NCBI RefSeq assembly: GCF_048060115.1
Contig: NZ_JBHMIM010000003.1
Location: 62,001 to 126,000, forward strand
Reading direction: 5' to 3'
Origin: Micromonospora_E sp048060115
GTDB taxonomy: Bacteria > Actinomycetota > Actinomycetes > Mycobacteriales > Micromonosporaceae
Length of the DNA: 64,000 bases
In this document: positions 16,270-24,730 of the stretch, piece by piece
Layout: each line of letters opens with the position of its first letter
How positions within the stretch are numbered: the first letter of the stretch is position 1
Notes under the pieces: model-generated
The model's database searches: none
The model's input: only the letters and a program-made list of their open reading frames with translations
Told to the model about the DNA's origin: nothing
Made by a program: the position numbers and the translations under genes

Positions 16270-17151
16270 GTGAGCAAGCGCCGAAAGCAGGACCGGGCCG
16301 CCAGCGGCGGCAAGCGGGAGAAGATCCGCGACGTGTACGTACCCCGGCCGTTCGCCGGGCTCACCGCCGAGCCGGACTGGATCGCGTTACGCGAACTCGT
16401 CCCGGCCGCGACCGCGCCCCTGGTGCTCGCCGCCGACCTGGCCGACCGGTACCCCGATCGGACGGTGACGCTGGCCACCGTGCTGCCGATGGCGGTGCCG
16501 GCGTTGGTGCGGGCCGACGGCCAGATCATGATCGGGCTGCAGCGGCACGCCCAGTCCGGTGACGTGTCCCGGGACCTGGCCGCCGCGTTGCTCGCCGCGC
16601 TGGAGACCGATCCCGGGGACACCGTGGTGGTGCCGCCGCTGCCTGGTCCCGGGCCCCGGCTGCAGGACGTCCTGACCGACGGGGCGCTCGCGGTGACGGT
16701 GCACGACAGCTTCGCGTTCTGGGTGGCGGCGGAGGCGGCGGCCGATCCGGCGGTGCAGGCCTCCCTCGAACGGGCCGACGCCTCCATCTATCCGACGACC
16801 CGGATGACCGCCGCGACCGCCGCGTACTGGTGTCGGGTCGGCGAGCGGGCACACGTGCGCTGGGTGCTGGGTGACGAGGAGGATCGGGCGCTCGACACGC
16901 TGGCCCGGCTCAGCGCGGCGGGTGACCTCCCGCTGGGGCCGCAGACCAAGTTCGCCGGCATGTTCCGGGCGCACGGGCTGCTGGTGCCGGTCTGGGATCT
17001 GCCGTCGGGCCCGGCGGCCGACGAGTGGGAGGATCCACTGACCCGGTTCGTCAAGCGCTACGCCGAGGCGGCCGCGGACACCGGCGACCTCGACGCCGCT
17101 GCCCGCCGATCCCGGCAGGGCCTGCTGGGACGCCAGCTCACCCTGCGCTGA
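16270..17151 (+). CDS. DUF5926 family protein of unknown function
   Basis: A 293-residue protein conserved in actinobacteria, sometimes misnamed a SecA or topoisomerase fragment. The N-terminus is strongly basic (SKRRKQDR) and leads to the family's RPFAGLTAEPDW and ALRELVPAATAPL stretch. No catalytic motif or membrane segment is visible. GTG start follows TAGGCT by eight bases with no Shine-Dalgarno. Ends head-to-tail against arginine deiminase on the other strand. Function unknown. Confidence 0.8.
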   Translation: MSKRRKQDRAASGGKREKIRDVYVPRPFAGLTAEPDWIALRELVPAATAPLVLAADLADRYPDRTVTLATVLPMAVPALVRADGQIMIGLQRHAQSGDVSRDLAAALLAALETDPGDTVVVPPLPGPGPRLQDVLTDGALAVTVHDSFAFWVAAEAAADPAVQASLERADASIYPTTRMTAATAAYWCRVGERAHVRWVLGDEEDRALDTLARLSAAGDLPLGPQTKFAGMFRAHGLLVPVWDLPSGPAADEWEDPLTRFVKRYAEAAADTGDLDAAARRSRQGLLGRQLTLR

Positions 17152-17176
17152 GTCCATCGGGCAGTCGGACGGCAGC

Positions 17177-18418
17177 TCACCCGGTAGGCGAGCCGGGCAG
17201 TCGGCTGGGTCGTGGGCGGGCCGGATCGCGGACCAGCGGTGCCGACATGCATCGTGGTCCGCCTCGGCCGGACCCGAGTTCGGTGCCGAAGATGGTCACG
17301 ACGTCGATGCCGGCTCGCCGGAGCGCGGTGTTGGTCGCGGTGTTGCGCTCGTAGGCGACACAGACGCCGGGCGACAGGGCCAACGTGTTGTTGCCGTCGT
17401 CCCACTGTTCGCGCTCGGCGGTGACCGGATCCAGTCCGGTGTCGACCACCCGGAGCCGGTCCAGGTCCATCGCGTCGGCGGCAGCCGGCAGGAACGGCGC
17501 GGGCCCGTCCACCTGCAGGTCGCCGGAGCCGTCGAGGATCACCGTGTACGCGGTCAGTTCCTCGGCCATCGGCGGATACATCAGCACGGTGTCGACGTCG
17601 ACGAGGGTGCAGATGGTGTCCAGGTGCATGGTCGCCCGGCGCTGGGCGATCGGCACCACCAGGATGGTGTGGGCCAACGCGGCGCCGAGCACCCGGCGGG
17701 CGAGGTGCTCCACACCGGCTGGCGTGCTCCGCTCGCCGGTGCCGATCGCGACGACCCCGGGGGCGAGCAACAGCACGTCGCCGCCTTCGACATGGTCGAA
17801 GGCGGCCCGGTAGAGCAGCTCGGTGCCGACGAAACGCGGATGATGCCGGTAGATCAGGTCGGTGAGCTGGCCTTCCCTGCGCCGGGCCGGCATGGCGAGG
17901 CTGGTCACCGCGACCTGATCCCGGATCCACACTGATGAATCCCTGGTGAACAACAGATTGGGTAGCGGGTCGACGACGAACTCGTGCTCGCGCATCAGGG
18001 CGTACCCGAGTCCGGGTGGTCGCCCGGCGCCGACCCGCAGCTCCCCACGGGCGACGCCGGCGACGAGCACCCGGGCCAACCCGGCCGGATCGAGGTACGC
18101 GAGTTGGTCGGCCACCCGTTGGCGCAGCGTCTGCCCGAGCCGGCTGCCGGCGAGCACGGTCTCGATGGCTTCGGCCCGCGCGGTGTCGTCGGCGACCGTC
18201 TCGGCGAGCAGCTGTTCGAGGTAGAGCACCTCCACGTCCCGGCAGCGCAGCACCTCGGCGAAGGCGTCGTGTTCTTCCTGGGCACGGGCGACCCAGGGGA
18301 TCGCGTCGAACAGCAGGGCCCCGCTGTTGCGCGGGGTCAACCGGGCCAGTTCGGTGCCGGGGCGGTGCAGCAGGACAGTACGGAGGTGGCCGACCTCACT
18401 GTCGACGTAGTGCGTCAC
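17177..18418 (-). CDS. arcA: Arginine deiminase
   Basis: Hydrolyses L-arginine to citrulline and ammonia. At 413 residues the length is right for ArcA. The guanidino-modifying fold is clear: LPNLLFTRDSS, EGGDVLLL, catalytic MHLDT histidine, DDGNNTLAL, and catalytic cysteine C390 in GRGGPRCMS. No ornithine carbamoyltransferase or carbamate kinase gene is beside it, so this is not a full ADI operon; it may serve catabolism or acid stress. The GTG start at 18418 matches the conserved N-terminus (THYVDSEVGHLRTVLLHRPG). About 170 bases of intergenic DNA separate it from the divergent gene, where its promoter must lie. A dimethylargininase is encoded 13 kb away. Confidence 0.93.
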   Translation of the reverse strand: MTHYVDSEVGHLRTVLLHRPGTELARLTPRNSGALLFDAIPWVARAQEEHDAFAEVLRCRDVEVLYLEQLLAETVADDTARAEAIETVLAGSRLGQTLRQRVADQLAYLDPAGLARVLVAGVARGELRVGAGRPPGLGYALMREHEFVVDPLPNLLFTRDSSVWIRDQVAVTSLAMPARRREGQLTDLIYRHHPRFVGTELLYRAAFDHVEGGDVLLLAPGVVAIGTGERSTPAGVEHLARRVLGAALAHTILVVPIAQRRATMHLDTICTLVDVDTVLMYPPMAEELTAYTVILDGSGDLQVDGPAPFLPAAADAMDLDRLRVVDTGLDPVTAEREQWDDGNNTLALSPGVCVAYERNTATNTALRRAGIDVVTIFGTELGSGRGGPRCMSAPLVRDPARPRPSRLPGSPTG

Positions 18419-18585
18419 ACGCGCGCCCCATGGCTGTCGTTTGGCACCATCTGTCTAAAGAGTCGTAGGGTGAATAGGGCATTCATCCCTACTCACTCCG
18501 GCTTGGCGCCTTGCTTCAGTACCGGTGTCGCCACGTACGGTAGTGGGAAGTCCAAAGTCCAGGGGACCTTTTGCCGGAGGTCGTG

Positions 18586-19338
18586 ATGACTGTGTTCCAT
18601 GAGCGCCGAGTTCTGCCCGCGCAGCGGGCCCTGCCACATCAAGCAGATGCACGGCCCATGGAGGAGTCCCCCTCCGATGCGCTGGAGGCCATCCGGCCGT
18701 CGCCGATGGAGTGGGCCCGACGTCGACGGGCCGAGCGGGGTGCCCGGCGCATCGAGGCCGCCGGTGCCCGCGCGGTGCATCGACTCGATCATCTCGGGCC
18801 GGCCTGGCACGCGGTCAACTGGCCACGAACGGACAGCCCGGACCATGTGCTCGGGCTGGAGACCGCCGGCCGGGGCGAGCGCGCCGGCTTCCTCGCCATC
18901 GGCCCCAGCGGGCTGTTCGCGGTCACCGTCGTCGATCATGGCCGCAGCCGGGTGCTGGTCGCCGGCGACGTCGTCCAGATCAACGGCAAGCGCCCAGCGT
19001 ACGTCGCCGAAGCCCGCCGCGACGCGAAGCGGGCCAGCAAGGCGATGACCGCCGCGGTCGGCCACACCATCCCGGTCGCGCCGGTCCTGACCTTCGTCGG
19101 CTCCGGGGTGATCAGCGTCTACGGGCTCCCCAAGGAGTGCATGGTCACCACCCACCGGGAGCTCGACCGGCTGCTCATCGCCGGTGGAAGCCGGATCAGC
19201 GCGGCCACCGCCGAGAAGCTCTACCAGGTCGCCCGGCATCCGGGCACCTGGGGCAACGCCCCGTACCGGTCCAACGCCGACTACCGGTGGTACGGCGCGG
19301 ACCGAACGGCGGCTGACAAGCCGTCCGGCCGGCGGTAG
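18586..19338 (+). CDS. Uncharacterised protein with a NERD-like fold
   Basis: A 250-residue cytoplasmic protein. The middle (LGLETAGRGERAGFLAIGPSGLFAVTVVDHG) recalls the NERD nuclease-related domain, where a glycine-rich strand pair leads into the catalytic Asp/Glu-x-Lys; here the position of the lysine is taken by Val/Asp-His, so nuclease activity is doubtful. The rest (helical RRDAKRASKAM, then PVLTFVGSGVISVYGLPKECM) also follows NERD order. ATG at 18586 has GGAGG at five bases; the frame extends five codons further upstream without support. No operon partner. NERD relationship is my inference; otherwise unknown. Confidence 0.6.
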   Translation: MTVFHERRVLPAQRALPHQADARPMEESPSDALEAIRPSPMEWARRRRAERGARRIEAAGARAVHRLDHLGPAWHAVNWPRTDSPDHVLGLETAGRGERAGFLAIGPSGLFAVTVVDHGRSRVLVAGDVVQINGKRPAYVAEARRDAKRASKAMTAAVGHTIPVAPVLTFVGSGVISVYGLPKECMVTTHRELDRLLIAGGSRISAATAEKLYQVARHPGTWGNAPYRSNADYRWYGADRTAADKPSGRR

Positions 19339-19410
19339 CCTCGGGCCGAAACGCTACAACCTCCCTGCGGCCTACGTCCGCTGCTATCGGACATGTGACG
19401 CCTGCGGGTG

Positions 19411-19466
19411 TCTGCACATCCGTCGGATCGCCGGCTCGTCCCGGCGTCATTCGACGGACGTGCAGA
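19411..19466 (+). other. Two-part hairpin in the leader of the PAS-like gene
   Basis: Outer arms tctgcacatccgtcg and cgacggacgtgcaga pair in 14 of 15 positions; inside, cgccgg pairs with ccggcg. It could be a terminator for the gene upstream (stop at 19338) or a structured 5' leader for the gene that starts at 19512. Confidence 0.5.
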
Positions 19467-19511
19467 GACCGGTTAGCGTTGCGGTTGTCCGGTGGAGTCA
19501 GGGGAGGCGCG

Positions 19512-19994
19512 ATGGCGCACGTCGAGCTCTCAATTTCTGAGCCGTTGGTGCCGCAGGCCCGCGAGTCGATCGAGACGTTGCGGTTGGACAACTTCCAGCT
19601 GTGGATCTCCGCCGCTGCCGTCGCACTCGAGCCGTGCCTGGTGATCGATCAGGGACTGACGATCGCAGCGGCCTCGCCGGCCTGCTGCGAACTGCTCGGC
19701 CTCGGCGATCCGGGCACAGTGGCCGGTCGGCCGCTGCTGGCCGGCCTGCGCCTGGTCGATTTCACCGCACAACGCGGCGAGCTCGACGAGAACGAAATCG
19801 ACAAGATCCCGCCGCTGCTCGCCCTGACCTCCGGTCGCCTCGCCCGAGGGCTGCTCCGGCTGGCCGGCGCCGCCGAGAACGGCCCGGATGACGGCACCGT
19901 GGACGCGATCGCCACTCCGGTCTGGAGCGGCAAACGGGTGACCGGTTCGCTGACCTTCTTCGCCCCGATCACCACCGCCTTCTCCACCAGCTGA
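19512..19994 (+). CDS. PAS-like sensory domain protein
   Basis: A 160-residue stand-alone protein. After 35 residues, EPCLVIDQGLTIAAASPACCELLGLG has the shape of a PAS domain (a strand, the N/A-A-C cap, and helix). The C-terminal SGKRVTGSLTFFAPI would be its last strands. No output domain is present, so it may bind a ligand or a partner. Start ATG has GGGGAGG five to eleven bases upstream. The gene stands alone, preceded by a long hairpin. Confidence 0.6.
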   Translation: MAHVELSISEPLVPQARESIETLRLDNFQLWISAAAVALEPCLVIDQGLTIAAASPACCELLGLGDPGTVAGRPLLAGLRLVDFTAQRGELDENEIDKIPPLLALTSGRLARGLLRLAGAAENGPDDGTVDAIATPVWSGKRVTGSLTFFAPITTAFSTS

Positions 19995-20086
19995 CCAACG
20001 GCGTCGCCGCCCGGCTGACCGATCAGTCCGTACCCCGCACCGACCGACCGGCTCGCATTCCGGCGCCACTGTCGTACGCTGCCCCC

Positions 20087-20473
20087 ATGCTCGACCTCGT
20101 ACTGCTGCCCGAGGAGTACGCCATCTGCCGGCTCCCGGCCGGCTCCTCGCTGCCGGCCGGCCTACTCGCCGGCCCAGCCGATGGCATCGTCTCGGTCACC
20201 TGGACCGAGGACGAGGTGTCGATCATCTGCCGGGCGGACCGGGCCCCGGCCGAGGCCACGGCCGCCACTCCCTGGCGGTGTCTGCAGGTGGCCGGTCCGC
20301 TGGACCTCGCGATGACCGGAGTTCTCGCTTCGCTGGCCGGGCCACTGGCCGACGCCCGGGTCAACATCGTGGCGTTCTCCACGTACGACACCGACTATCT
20401 GCTGGTGCCGACGGTCCGGCTGGCCGAAGCGCTCGCCACGCTGACCGGGACCGGTCACCGGGTGGCTGGCTGA
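20087..20473 (+). CDS. ACT-domain protein
   Basis: A 128-residue protein made of two ACT-like halves, as in the amino-acid-sensing family related to CASTOR: LPEEYAICRLPAGSSLPAG, VSVTWTEDEVSIICR, then PLDLAMTGVLASLAGPLADARVNIVAFSTYDTDYLLVP. Probably senses or binds an amino acid. ATG follows TACGCT by six bases. It is close to the prephenate dehydratase gene, which itself carries an ACT domain, but a functional link is only a guess. Confidence 0.75.
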   Translation: MLDLVLLPEEYAICRLPAGSSLPAGLLAGPADGIVSVTWTEDEVSIICRADRAPAEATAATPWRCLQVAGPLDLAMTGVLASLAGPLADARVNIVAFSTYDTDYLLVPTVRLAEALATLTGTGHRVAG

Positions 20474-20490
20474 GCCCCTACCATGAGCTG

Positions 20491-21093
20491 GTGCTTTGCG
20501 CGCACCAGCGGCGTCGGGCAGACAGCTCCCGGACCAGCAGGCAGACTTCGGCTGCTTGCCGTGCGCTGCTGATCGGCACGCTACTGGTCGGCACGGCGCT
20601 GAGCGCCAGCGGCTGCGGCCGCCCGCCCGAGCTACCCGGGCAGACACCGTCCGACCGGGCGCTTCCATCGACCACCAGCACGACCGCTCCGGCGACGCCC
20701 GATCCACCGCCCCGTACCAGCGCCCCGACTACCCCGACCACCCCGACGCCCACCGGCAGCCCCGGCTTCGGTGAACGGGTCGCTGTCGACTGCGCCGGCC
20801 GGCCCTCCGCGGACCAGGTCGTGGCACTGCTGCGGCGGAGCACCGAGCTACTGCCCGCCGGCGCCCAGGTTTCCGTCCCGGTGACGCCGCGCTGCGCCGG
20901 GACCTGGCAGTACACCGTGGTGCAGATCCCTGACCGCGAACCGTTGCAGGTGGTGACCGAAGGCTTGCCCACCTCATTCTCGATGGTCACCGCCGGCACC
21001 GACGTCTGCGTCATCCCGGTGCGCGTCGGCGCCCCGACCGGTATCCGCACCCTTGCCTGTGAGTTGGTGCCGATCCCGTCGGGCACTGCGTAA
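20491..21093 (+). CDS. Small secreted lipoprotein of unknown function
   Basis: About 200 residues. The N-terminus is basic, with a hydrophobic stretch (CRALLIGTLLVGTALSASGC) that ends in a lipobox, then a Thr/Pro linker (about residues 45-85) and a C-terminal domain with three cysteines (DCAGRPSAD, TPRCAGTW, DVCVIPV). It should be anchored on the outer face. I start at the GTG at 20491, 18 bases after the previous gene; no clear ribosome-binding site, so the start is uncertain. The TAA stop lies in the -10 hexamer of pheA. No known family recognised. Confidence 0.6.
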   Translation: MLCAHQRRRADSSRTSRQTSAACRALLIGTLLVGTALSASGCGRPPELPGQTPSDRALPSTTSTTAPATPDPPPRTSAPTTPTTPTPTGSPGFGERVAVDCAGRPSADQVVALLRRSTELLPAGAQVSVPVTPRCAGTWQYTVVQIPDREPLQVVTEGLPTSFSMVTAGTDVCVIPVRVGAPTGIRTLACELVPIPSGTA

Positions 21094-21096
21094 GCT
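21091..21096 (+). promoter_or_regulatory. -10 hexamer TAAGCT of pheA, sharing the lipoprotein stop codon
   Basis: TAAGCT ends seven bases before the pheA ATG. The TAA is also the stop of the lipoprotein gene. Fits a leaderless promoter. Confidence 0.5.
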
Positions 21097-21103
21097 GGCC
21101 GGC

Positions 21104-22060
21104 ATGTCCGTCGTCGCACCGACCCGCTTCGCCTACCTTGGCCCCGAAGGCACCTTCGCCGAGCAGGCACTGCGGACCATCCCGGCGGCGGAGCAAGGTG
21201 TACGACTGCCGGCGCGCAGCGTCCCGGAGGCGCTGGAGGCGGTCCGGACCGGCGCCGCCGACGCCGCGCTGGTGCCGTTGGAGAACTCCATCGGGGGGGC
21301 GGTCGGGGTCACCTTCGACGAGCTGACCAACGGCACGCCGCTGGTCATCACCCAGGAAGTCGTGTTGCCGGTCGAGTTCGTGCTCGCCGCCCGCGCTGGG
21401 ACGAGCCTGGAGCAGATCGGCAGCATCGCCGCCCATCCGCAGGCGTCCACCCAGTGCCGGGGCTGGCTACGCCAGCACGTCCCGGACGCGACCGTGGTCG
21501 ACGTGCTGTCCAACGGCGCGGCCGCCGCCGGGGTGGCCGCCGGCGATCACGACGCCGCCATCTGCGCGCCCATCGGAGCGACCGGCCACGGGCTGACCGT
21601 ACTGGCCCACAAGATCGCCGACCACTGCGACGCGGTGACCCGCTTCGTCCTGGTCCGCCGCCCCGGCCCGCCGCCCCCGCCCACCGGCGACGACATCACC
21701 ACGCTGGCGGTCTACATCGCGCACGACAGTGTCGGTGCGCTGCTCGCCGTGCTGATGGAGCTGGCGGTACGGGAGGTCAACCTGACCCGGATCGAGTCCC
21801 GCCCGACCGGCGAGGCGCTCGGCCGGTACGCGTTCTTCCTCGACTGCTCCGGTCACGTCGCCGACGACCGGCTCGGTGACGCGCTACGCGGCCTGCACCG
21901 GGTCTGCGCCGAAGTGCGGTTCCTCGGCTCGTACCCCCGACACGACTGGCCACCGGCCGGCGGCGGGCGGGCCGGCGGCGACCAGGCCGACCGGCGCGAC
22001 GACGACTACGCACAGGCGGCTGCCTGGCTGGCCCGGGTCCGCGCCGGTCGACTGGACTGA
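21104..22060 (+). CDS. pheA: Prephenate dehydratase
   Basis: Converts prephenate to phenylpyruvate in phenylalanine synthesis. The 318-residue monofunctional form has the catalytic domain (FAYLGPEGTFAEQAL, PLENSIGGAV, the DAVTRF motif with the essential Thr-Arg-Phe) and then an ACT regulatory domain (VGALLAVLMELAVREVNLTRIESRP), where Phe is expected to bind as feedback inhibitor. The ESRP motif is intact. A hydrophilic tail of about 40 residues follows. No chorismate mutase part. ATG at 21104 follows a TAAGCT hexamer by seven bases, with no Shine-Dalgarno. Confidence 0.94.
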   Translation: MSVVAPTRFAYLGPEGTFAEQALRTIPAAEQGVRLPARSVPEALEAVRTGAADAALVPLENSIGGAVGVTFDELTNGTPLVITQEVVLPVEFVLAARAGTSLEQIGSIAAHPQASTQCRGWLRQHVPDATVVDVLSNGAAAAGVAAGDHDAAICAPIGATGHGLTVLAHKIADHCDAVTRFVLVRRPGPPPPPTGDDITTLAVYIAHDSVGALLAVLMELAVREVNLTRIESRPTGEALGRYAFFLDCSGHVADDRLGDALRGLHRVCAEVRFLGSYPRHDWPPAGGGRAGGDQADRRDDDYAQAAAWLARVRAGRLD

Positions 22061-22066
22061 CGGGGG

Positions 22067-22759
22067 CTACTGCTGCTGCTGGCCGGCGCCTCGCACCGGC
22101 GGCTCCTCGGACGGCTGGACGATCACGAAGCCCTGGCCGGCGAAGCTCATGGTGAACGCCTCCCCGGTCCGCCGGCCGAGCAGCGTGCCCAGGCCCAACT
22201 GCTCAGCGCGGTGGTAGCCGGTCTGCAGCCCGGCCGACCAGCAGACGGCCGCCTGCGGGTCGACGTAGGTGGGCTGGTCGACGGTCAGCACCACCGGGGT
22301 GCCCTTGGTGGTGATGGCGATCCGCCCCTGGCCGGTGAAGACGCAGTTGAACAGCCCAGCGGAGGAGGCGAAGCCCATCCCCTGCACCATCCGGATGTCG
22401 TACTGCAGACCGGCGTCGAAGGCCAGCACGCTGGACCCGTTGATCGACAGCGCGTCACCCGGCTCCAGATCGATCAGGTGCACGTCGCTGGCCTCGTTGG
22501 CGAGGAAGACGTCGCCCTGGCCGGTCAGTTTCATCAGCGGCACGCCCTCGCCGGTGAGCTTCTGCTTGAGGAAGTTGCCCAGGCCGCCGGAGCCCAGCGC
22601 CTGGAACTGGACACTGCCCTGGTAGGCGACCATCGCACCGGTCCGGGCCATCGCTTCGCCGTTGAGCTCGATCTTCAGCAGCTTGGAGTTCTGCAGCCGC
22701 AGGCCGGGCTGGGCCGACTCCTTCTCCAGATGCTCGGCGGAGAACAGGGCACTGCGCAT
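22067..22759 (-). CDS. AIM24 family protein
   Basis: A 230-residue beta-rich protein of the AIM24/TerD-like-fold family found across actinobacteria. Repeating strand pairs with glycine turns are seen: GAMVAYQGSVQFQALG, GVPLMKLTGQGDVFLA, GFASSAGLFNCVFTGQGRIAI, GRRTGEAFTMSFAGQGFVIVQP. Bacterial function is unknown. GGAGG lies six bases upstream of the ATG. It ends six bases from the convergent pheA stop, leaving no room for a shared terminator other than within the genes. Confidence 0.88.
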   Translation of the reverse strand: MRSALFSAEHLEKESAQPGLRLQNSKLLKIELNGEAMARTGAMVAYQGSVQFQALGSGGLGNFLKQKLTGEGVPLMKLTGQGDVFLANEASDVHLIDLEPGDALSINGSSVLAFDAGLQYDIRMVQGMGFASSAGLFNCVFTGQGRIAITTKGTPVVLTVDQPTYVDPQAAVCWSAGLQTGYHRAEQLGLGTLLGRRTGEAFTMSFAGQGFVIVQPSEEPPVRGAGQQQQ

Positions 22760-22875
22760 GAGGGTTCCTCCTGGTCAGGGGCTATCGACCGAAGGGTAGT
22801 GATCGCACGCAACCCGAGTCGAGTCGTTGCCTGAGCGAGCAGCCCGGCGGGCGAGTCTTCCGGGCGGTCCGATGG

Positions 22876-23229
22876 TCAGCCCCAGCCGAGGTCGTGCAGC
22901 CGTTCGTCGTCGATGCCGAAGTGGTGGGCAATCTCGTGTACGACGGTGATCGCCACCTCGTCGACGACGTCGGCTTCGGTCTCGCAGATCCGCAGGATCG
23001 GATTGCGGTAGATCAGGATCCGGTCGGGCAGCACCCCGGCGTAGTCCCAGCCCCGGCTGGTCAACGCGTGGCCCTCGTAGAGGCCGAGCAGCTCGGGCTC
23101 ACCGGCCGGGGTGTCGTCCTCGACGAGGATCACCACGTTGCTCATCAGCTTGAGCAGTTCCGGCGGCACCTCGTCGAGGGCCTCCCCGACGAGTTCCTCG
23201 AAGCGTTCGCGGCTCATCTCGACCGGCAT
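22876..23229 (-). CDS. Small zincin-like metallopeptidase
   Basis: A 117-residue protein of the minimal metallopeptidase family: an acidic N-terminal helix (MSRERFEELVGEALDEVP) and the zinc motif VVHEIAHHFGIDDE, with HExxH and a third ligand Asp. Known relatives are small actinobacterial proteins without an established substrate. I place the start at the MPVEMS ATG; in-frame ATGs at 23259 and 23310 extend into the large inverted repeat upstream and are less likely. Separate transcription unit from OsmC behind it, given the hairpin between. Confidence 0.82.
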   Translation of the reverse strand: MPVEMSRERFEELVGEALDEVPPELLKLMSNVVILVEDDTPAGEPELLGLYEGHALTSRGWDYAGVLPDRILIYRNPILRICETEADVVDEVAITVVHEIAHHFGIDDERLHDLGWG

Positions 23230-23260
23230 CGGTCCATTCTGCCGCACCACGACGGCCATT

Positions 23261-23318
23261 GAACGATCTTGGGCTTGTCGCGTGATCAGGTGATCACGCG
23301 ACAAGCCCAAGATCGTTC
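23261..23318. repeat. 28-base perfect inverted repeat with a 2-base spacer
   Basis: Arms 23261-23288 and 23291-23318 are exact complements (gaacgatcttgg... and ...ccaagatcgttc), separated by GG, and pair further through cat/atg after one mismatch. It lies between the OsmC stop and the peptidase start on the minus strand. It may act as a bidirectional U-less terminator or extrude as a cruciform. Confidence 0.85.
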
Positions 23319-23344
23319 GATGTGGCTGCTTGCAGTCGCGGGGT

Positions 23345-23776
23345 TCAGACCGAGAGGCTGGCGTTCAGCGTGATCTCGGCACCCGGCGAGAGCAGCCGGG
23401 AGATCGGGCAGTTGGCCTTCGCCGCCTCGGCGAGCTTCTGGAAGGTGTCCGGGTCGACACCGGGCACCTCGCCGACCGTCTCCAGATCGATCCGGGTGAC
23501 GGTCATCCCGGCGTCGGTCTTGCCCAGATGCACGGACGCGGTGGTCTGAACCGACGTCGGCGTGAAGCCGGCGTCCGCCAACCCTTTCGAGAACGCCATC
23601 GAGAAGCAGCCGGCGTGCGCCGCCCCGATCAACTCCTCGGGGTTGGTGCCCTCGCCCTCCTCGAAACGGGACTTGAACGAATAGTTCCCCTCATATCCGC
23701 CCTTGCCGGTGCGGATGGTGCCAGAACCCTCGGTCAGATTGCCCTGCCAGCGGGCTGATGCGGTACGGATAGGCAT
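23345..23776 (-). CDS. OsmC/Ohr-family peroxidase
   Basis: Thiol peroxidase that would reduce organic hydroperoxides. The 143-residue protein has both redox cysteines in their family motifs: HAGCFSMAF (peroxidatic) and KANCPISRLL (resolving), with the catalytic Arg in TASARWQG and the Glu in NPEELIGAAH. More like the OsmC subgroup than Ohr in sequence. I choose the second ATG (MPIRTASARW): TAGCGT lies seven bases upstream on the minus strand, whereas the first ATG (23782) is only one base from it. Confidence 0.9.
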   Translation of the reverse strand: MPIRTASARWQGNLTEGSGTIRTGKGGYEGNYSFKSRFEEGEGTNPEELIGAAHAGCFSMAFSKGLADAGFTPTSVQTTASVHLGKTDAGMTVTRIDLETVGEVPGVDPDTFQKLAEAAKANCPISRLLSPGAEITLNASLSV

Positions 23777-23869
23777 GGCCATGACGCTAGCTCACCGCGG
23801 TGGCCGGTGCGACGATGCCTTGGGCCAACGACACCGTGGGCCGACGACACTCCAGGAGGGCCAGCCGCG

Positions 23870-24676
23870 ATGGCCGACGACGACAGCCGTACTCCCGCGG
23901 ACGCCGGCGCCCGAACCGAGCCGGTCGTGCTGGACTTCGGCGGCGCACCGACCCCGCCGGCCGGCCCGCCGCACCGCTGGTCCGGCTCGGTCACCCAGCT
24001 CACCCAGCGGCTGCGGGCCACCGTCAGCGGCCTCCGCACCCCGCCCGCGACCGGCCGTACGGCGAGTCTGGCCCTGGCCGCCCTCGGAGCGCTGGCCGGA
24101 GCCGTCTCCGCCGGCGGTGTCTGGATCGACTTCGTGTTCCCGGAGGTGAGCGTCGACGACGGCGAGCCGTACGCCGACGCCTTGCTGGTGTCCGGCCTCG
24201 GCGGGTACGGCACTGCGTACCTGCTCGGCTTCTTGGTGCTACTGATCGGTGCGGCGCTGGCGCTGTTCGGCTCAGCCAAGCTCCGCCGCGACACGCGGAT
24301 CGCCGCGCTGGCCCTCGGCGGCGGTCTGCTGGTGTTGCTCGTCGTGGTCACCAGCAACGCCGAAGGGCTGGTCCGCTCCCCGCTGGGAGCCGGGCGGCAC
24401 CTGGTCGTGCAGACCGAGACAGGCGCCGGTCTGACCGCCGCTCTCGTCGGCGTCGGCACGCTGATGCTCGCCGTCCACCTGGCCGGTCGCGCGGACGCAC
24501 CGCACGACACTGGCAGCGGCCAGGGCGATGCCGTGGTGCCGACGGTCGCCAGACCAGCCGCTGAGCTGGCGACCGGGCCGGATGCTGAGCTGGTACCACC
24601 TGCCGACCTGACGGTCGCGCCGACCGACCCCTTCGTCCGGCCGGACCAGCCGCCGTACCAGAACCGACGCTGGTGA
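23870..24676 (+). CDS. Membrane protein of unknown function, four hydrophobic segments
   Basis: A 268-residue protein with a hydrophilic N-terminal 65 residues, then four likely transmembrane helices (about 67-87, 113-136, 142-160 and 184-204) and a Pro/Asp-rich cytoplasmic or extracellular tail. No family recognised. ATG at 23870 has AGGAGGG nine bases upstream; the frame extends 21 codons upstream without conserved character. It lies just before serS with a separate promoter, so no functional link is implied. Confidence 0.6.
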   Translation: MADDDSRTPADAGARTEPVVLDFGGAPTPPAGPPHRWSGSVTQLTQRLRATVSGLRTPPATGRTASLALAALGALAGAVSAGGVWIDFVFPEVSVDDGEPYADALLVSGLGGYGTAYLLGFLVLLIGAALALFGSAKLRRDTRIAALALGGGLLVLLVVVTSNAEGLVRSPLGAGRHLVVQTETGAGLTAALVGVGTLMLAVHLAGRADAPHDTGSGQGDAVVPTVARPAAELATGPDAELVPPADLTVAPTDPFVRPDQPPYQNRRW

Positions 24677-24730
24677 TGCGGCGTAAACCTGCGCGCGGGC
24701 GAACCACCCGGCCCGGTATCGTTGACATCC

